The notes under the pieces: generated by a model
Database searches by the model: none
Seen by the model: the letters and a program-made list of their open reading frames with translations, nothing else
What the model was told of the DNA's origin: nothing
Part shown: positions 58,800-64,000 of the stretch, in pieces
How positions within the stretch are numbered: position 1 is the first letter of the stretch
Layout of the letters: each line of letters opens with the position of its first letter
Translations under genes and position numbers: made by a program
Source: Breviolum minutum Mf 1.05b.01
Taxonomy: Eukaryota > Sar > Dinophyceae > Suessiales > Symbiodiniaceae
NCBI GenBank assembly: GCA_000507305.1
Contig: DF239322.1
Location: forward strand, 62,001 to 126,000
Length of the DNA: 64,000 nt
Direction: 5' to 3'

Positions 58800-61700
58800 C
58801 TGAATGCTGAGGCGGCAGACCTTGCCCTGGATGCAGACTTCTTGGCCGAAACCCTGAAGGCACCTCATGCCTCCCACTCCCACAGCGCACCTCGCAGTGT
58901 CCTGCGAGCTGATAGAAACTGATAGACTGCTACATTGTTACTTTATGGCGAAGTCAATGGCTTGGTCAAGGGGATCGATGATCATAATCTGCGAAGAAGC
59001 TTTTGGATATACAACTTTAGGTCAATCCAGAAGCAGGCGAGCTCAGGATGCACACATCGCATTCATTGCCTGAGTTCTTTGAGGTACCAGTAGCATTTCC
59101 CAGCCCGGTCAATATGGGACGAAGTAGGCAGACGCACATCTCCAATTGAGCAACCTCACCTGTTGATTACTCAGGGCGTGAAATTGAACCACTAGGATGA
59201 AGCAACCGTGAAAGTTCCTTGTCCCTCATCTGGTTGGTCTATCTATTTATGTGTAACGGTTCTATATGTTTTACATTGTTTTACGTACAAGTGTAAATGT
59301 AAATAGCAGATATTCATAAAACTACATTTAAGTTTACAACAAATATGATATGATATGCTATGAATATTTGATATATACATGCAAACTATGCTTGCATCGG
59401 CGTGAATTTTCATGAAATCACATTCAGTTTTTTCCCTGAAGCCTTGCGAAGAAAGCCTTTGGCCACAGCCAGGAGATGTGGGACGACGCGCAGTCATCAG
59501 CAGGCTTCAAGCCTGCGAAGAAACACAAGCGAGCAGATGATACTAAAGGACTGAGCTCAGCACGCGGAGCAAACCATCACTCAGTGCCAGATGTTAAGGC
59601 TTGTCCACCTGTTAGGCATAAGGATTAGACGATGTGCATTGTTCAGAGCAAAACATTTCATTTGGTATACGTCTGGTGTACTGCAGACGTAGGGGGATTT
59701 TTTAGTTTCTTCTCATTTGTGTCCCTTTTTGCGGCTTAAATACAGGCTTCAGCGTGGGTTCTTATTTTAGAAGCTGCTTGAGCCCGGTGGGGTTTGTTCC
59801 TTTGCAGAATTCCGTGCCCAAACAGTTTGCAAGCAAGCACATTGTCATTGCCCAGGAGTCCTCCTGAGCCGAACAGAAGCCCAGGCCATGGCGGCGTGGG
59901 GACGTCCCGGACATTTCTCTCATGCACCAGCAGCGCAAGCAGCTGCATGGCTGGTGGAACATGGCGCACCCGTGGGGCTGTTACTGCCTGAAGCGGAAGG
60001 AGGGCTGAAGTTGTGAGATTTGAGAGTGAATATCATCTCAAAACATCAGGCCGTCCATGCGTGTCCATGCTAAGATACGAACTTGGTCCTTCCAAAGGAC
60101 ATGAAGCCTTGTCTGCTCGGCTGCGTGGACTGGGGCTGCTGGCTGAGTGCCCGCCCTAATTTGATTTATTGACTTGTGTTGGTGTGTGCTAGCTGCTAAA
60201 TAACATGCTGCCATGGACCAGCAGGAGTCCTGAACATGTGTGAAGTTGTCACGAATGTGACATGGGGGCCCCTTGTTCATTGTAGCATCATACCTTGAGA
60301 TGTTATGAAGTTTTGGAGAGTGCCACTTTCCAAGCTGTGCATCCAAGCTCCACAAAAAGCTTTGATCTTGACAATGCTAGCAGCTAGTGTAATACAGCAC
60401 TTGCAGCACCAGTCGCATTGGAGTTTTTTTCAATCAGCATGATTTAGCGCTTACATCCCAATCAACTGATGCATTTAGTATCATTTAGTATTCTGATTCT
60501 GATATATTTTTGCATATGTCCTGCATAGGTTCGGTCCGGCCATGATCGAGACATCTCCTGAGAGAGCTGCTCACCTGGTTGACGCAGTCGCTGGGTGTCT
60601 CCGAGACCCTGAGGCACGGGTGGGAGCAACAGTTCCTTTGTTGAAAGATGTTTGGCTAAGTCTAGTGGGTTCACCCCTATTCGGGCCACATTTGTGTGTT
60701 GTGATGAACATGTGGGCATCCAACAAGTGATGGGGAAGCACATTCGTGTTCCTGCAACGCTGGGCGATCCAACAGACTAGTTTGGCGATGCAAAAATGAT
60801 CAGAAATTGGAGAAGACCCTTCTCGATCCTGGGCAAGCCGGTGGAGCAGAGTGCTTAAGAACTCCTGTTGCTCCTGGACAAACTAGGAAGTCCTTCTGGA
60901 AGTCCTTTTGATTTTTTCAATGGGTCAGCTGTCAGGACCCATAAGATGAAATGATCGAAAATAATTGAAAAAGGCTTGTACTGTACCATGACCTTTGATG
61001 GTGCTGATTTGACACTAAAAATTGATGCTATGCACCTGCCCTTCACCTGCACTGTCGGTTGCATGTGGCCTGATGAACCTCCTGTGCTCAGGCATCAGGG
61101 CGCAAAGCCGCCGCAGATGCCTTACAGAGGTTTGGCCCTGCTGTAGCCAAGGCATCCAGGGCTCAGCCGCGGTTGCTGCGGCTCGTGCAAAAGGTGGGGG
61201 TTCGCAGTGACTGCACTGAAAAATTACTCACTACTCCAAACTTCATGTTCAGCACCTTATCTATGTAGCTCCTATCGGCATGACAACGGCATTTTGGAAG
61301 GGAAAGTCTGCTAAGATTTCAGGACTAGGACTGTTGCTGGACACCCAGAAGCAACACCATGTGCACCCTGGCTGTACTCAGAATCGTCCACTTCTTCTCA
61401 TAACGCAATGATACGTAGTACTGTAGTAAAAGTAATAGTCGTGTACACATTGAACTGCTGTCCAACATTGATACCTGTGATCCCCAGAGACCTCCCATCC
61501 TTTCTTTCCATGGGACCTGGCAAATTCGTGGCATTTTTGGTGAGCTTTTGACATTCAGTGTTCAAACCTCCAGGACAGCGAGATCACAGTGCGTGAGAGT
61601 GCATCGAAAGCCTTGGGCTGCTTGGGTCAAGATGGCCTGGATGCCATGCTGCAATTGGGCGGCCTGGAAGCCGAGCATCCCGAGGCATCGACTGTAGTGG

Positions 61701-63932
61701 GTGCATACGAAATGCTGGGACCACTTGCCGCGTCTTCAAGCGTTTTGGAACACGCCCAAGAGAATTGATGGAAGACATGAATCAGCAGCAGAATCAATCA
61801 GTTGGAAATTTGTCGGAACGGCAGGTTCAAGGCCTTTGTGCGCTAACCATTGGCAACAGCGGATTGGCTGGAGCAGCTCTGGCAGACAGGAGCCACGAAG
61901 CACAGCCTAGCTGGTGACGGGGGATCGGAATGATAAGGTCAGTAACCAGCATAGCTGGCTGTGTGATAAGAGTGTCATTAGTCCATAGCCAGCAGTTGGA
62001 GTGGCTCCTCTGTGAACAATTGATTCACACACCACTAGGTTTGCATCCTTTAGGTACTTCACGGTCAGACTGTGACTGATTTTAGTAGGTTCCTGTCTCA
62101 TTCAGCTCTTCTGATTCCTTTGAGCCTGATTGTTTTCTTGATCACCTGCGTCCTAGCAGATGTCAGCAGCTTTCATCAACGGCTGGGAGGCTTCCAAATT
62201 TTCTTGCAGACCCCTCTGGCGATGAGTTGGCACTTCAACGGCGGGCACGTGTTGCCGAAGCGACCCCTGGCATGACAGCTAAGCAGAGAGGGAAGGGTTG
62301 AAAAGGAGATGCTAGTAGGAAGAAGGTATACAATTACATATAATTACCGTATTCAGTATTCAATTCTGCTAAAGTTGAAATGGTAAAGTTTATATAAAAC
62401 ATTGCTGCCGCTCCAAACACGGGACGGCTGGCTGTACCTGGCACATGTTGACTCTGTAGGATAGTCCAACTTTTAATCACAGCCAGCATGCAGACATGAT
62501 GCAGACATATTCTCAAGTTTGTTGAAGTTGAGTGATCCTTATGCTACATCAAGCGGATCAAAAAAAGGTATAGACTTTGGTGACACAGAACCTGCGTTAT
62601 AGGATCAAGCTTCGATGAGTTCGATTACTATCGGCTATCGGTTGATAGCTTGCTGGCACATGCTGGCGCTATTGATAGCTACCAAGCACAACAAGGTTGG
62701 GTCTCCGTGGGGAGCTCGCCACCGAGCAGCATTTAGCAGCGCTGGCGCAGTGCCTGCAGCGGGACCCGGAGCAACTGGTGCGGGAGGTGCAGAGAGGATG
62801 GGGGATCGTGTGATCCTTCTTTCACTTGCTTAAGTGAGCCAGGCAAAAAGTTGAGCGACCCCGAAAACACTAGCAGCTGAATTTTAGTATTTTTTGCCGA
62901 TGACATACTGTACAAGGATGGAAAAGTGTTGTAGGCATAGTATGAACGGACAGTTTCACCCATACTGTGATTGTATGCAAGGGAAATTATAGAATTATCG
63001 AAACCTCATGTGAGTTGCAACCGAAGAACCTGTGTCTAGATGTGTCTATAAGTTTTGCTAGCCGATGAGAAACAATGTGAAAGTGGCAGCGTTTCTTTTG
63101 TTACTGTAACTGCAAAAAATGCGAGAAGAAGTGGATGATACAAAGGAGAAAAACAAATTGGTGCGATTCAATTAGATGGGATGCGACAGATAAGCGGGAC
63201 GTAAATTGTTCCTTTTAACGCGAATTCTGCGAACTTCATCAAGCAAAGCAGTTGCAGGCATGCGCTGGCGCTCTTGGCCAGATTGGCAGAAGCAACAAAG
63301 GCTTTTGCACTGCTTGGGCGGCTGTCTAGTTAATGCATCAACCATCGCCTGTTACCTGTTTAGTATATATCTTTTAATCTTGCATTTACGATGAGAATGT
63401 TCATTTCAAAGACAAACAGATCTACCCTTTCAGGAGTTCGTGGAATTGATCATGGTACTCCTAATTAAAATTACTCGCTGTTGCAAAAGTGTCACACAGG
63501 CCTTTGGGTGAATCATGAAAGGTCTGACTACTTTGGCACGAGCCGCATTGGAAGCAGGTTTAGAGGACAACTCTTCGGTAAATGGCAAGGTTTTGACCGC
63601 GGGACCATGTGGATTACTTGTCAGTGGAGATTACCAATGGCCTCTTTTGGAAAAGGCTCTTTATGCTCAAAATCTGCATTTACAAGTTTTAAACAGCTAT
63701 TATAATTATAGGGCTCATCACCTTTGGATATTCACAAAAAAATGCGTTTCCAAAGCGGTATGACGCGGACACGAGGTGAGGGCTCAAGCAGCACTAGTTC
63801 AACGGCACCGGATGTTTTGTTGCTCTAAAGGACCCAGCAGCCTTCGTACAAGAAGCAGCCAGTGCAGCATTGAAGACCTTGCCTCAACTTGGAGCAGAAG
63901 ACTTCGACGTACCACAAAGTGTATGGCAATAA
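58800..63932 (+). CDS. HEAT/armadillo-type repeat protein, multi-exon, 3' end complete
   Basis: Helical-repeat exons: 58800-58859 (NAEAADLALDADFLAETLK, GC donor); 60529-60619 (SPERAAHLVDAVAGCLRDPE, GT donor) joining in phase to 61092-61193 (GRKAAADALQRFGPAVAKAS); 61574 to about 61696 (DSEITVRESASKALGCLG); 62210-62259 (SGDELALQRRARVAE); 62696-62786 (EQHLAALAQCLQRDPEQLVR); 63522-63577 (GLTTLARAALEAGLED); terminal exon 63831-63932 (DPAAFVQEAASAALKTLPQ, stop TAA). The pattern of aliphatic helices with D-P-E/A-x-V-R turns is typical of HEAT repeats, which form protein-binding solenoids. The specific family cannot be named. A coding-like segment at 59813-60009 (AWLVEHGAPVGLLLPEAEG) and one at 61829-61920 may be further exons. 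Not all phases are reconciled; the start is unknown. Confidence 0.58.
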
Positions 63933-64000
63933 ATCATATTTAGAATTTTAAAATAATTTGATTATCCTTAAATAATTTTAATTTAAGATAAAATATTACG
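63933..64000. other. AT-rich 3' flank
   Basis: About 80% A+T immediately after the HEAT gene stop, with inverted AATTTTAAAATAATT/AATAATTTTAATT words. Probably 3' UTR or intergenic; no polyadenylation signal can be asserted, since dinoflagellates lack a reliable AATAAA. Confidence 0.4.

Noticed and set aside
1..64000. CRISPR arrays, bacterial operons, Shine-Dalgarno sites
   Set aside because: Tandem repeats here are microsatellites or minisatellites without unique spacers, and the gene structure is eukaryotic with introns.

Overview
This window looks like nuclear DNA of a dinoflagellate, most likely a Symbiodiniaceae alga. Coding sequence comes in short GC-richer exons separated by long non-coding stretches. 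Several introns appear to use GC or even GA donors as well as GT. Simple repeats are abundant. A 13-nt copy of the 3' end of the dinoflagellate spliced leader lies just upstream of the best-defined gene. There is no operon structure, no ribosome binding sites and no recognised tRNA or rRNA. All exon models were built by eye from reading frame, splice-site and phase agreement; no homology search was run.

Layout. At 0-8 kb the few coding-like segments (381-566, 1456-1682, 6989-7366) are on the minus strand, mixed with a 1-kb foldback element (3652-4663) and a CAT microsatellite. From 12 kb to the end every supported exon is on the plus strand: a complete four-exon bestrophin-type anion channel gene (12207-16896); a partial gene with an HPR/OPR-like motif (17000-17457); a multi-exon gene for an acidic, coiled-coil, RS/RGG-rich protein (18910-23127); scattered unassigned exons (23-34 kb); a FIST-domain gene (35830-37865); more isolated exons (41-56 kb); a gene with an eIF4E-binding-like motif (56629-57549); and a HEAT-repeat gene ending at 63932.

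Mobile and repeat content includes the foldback element, a 125-bp terminal-inverted-repeat element at 28 kb, a hairpin element at 24.9 kb, a roughly 520-bp CAA/CCACA low-complexity block at 53.6-54.1 kb, and a decayed superfamily 1 helicase on the minus strand inside the large third intron of the bestrophin gene.

The genes share no obvious pathway. The main biological interest is in genome mechanics: spliced-leader relic and mRNA recycling, non-canonical introns whose first bases resemble the start of the following exon, and mobile DNA lodged in an intron. Most isolated exon calls are hypotheses and have low confidence.
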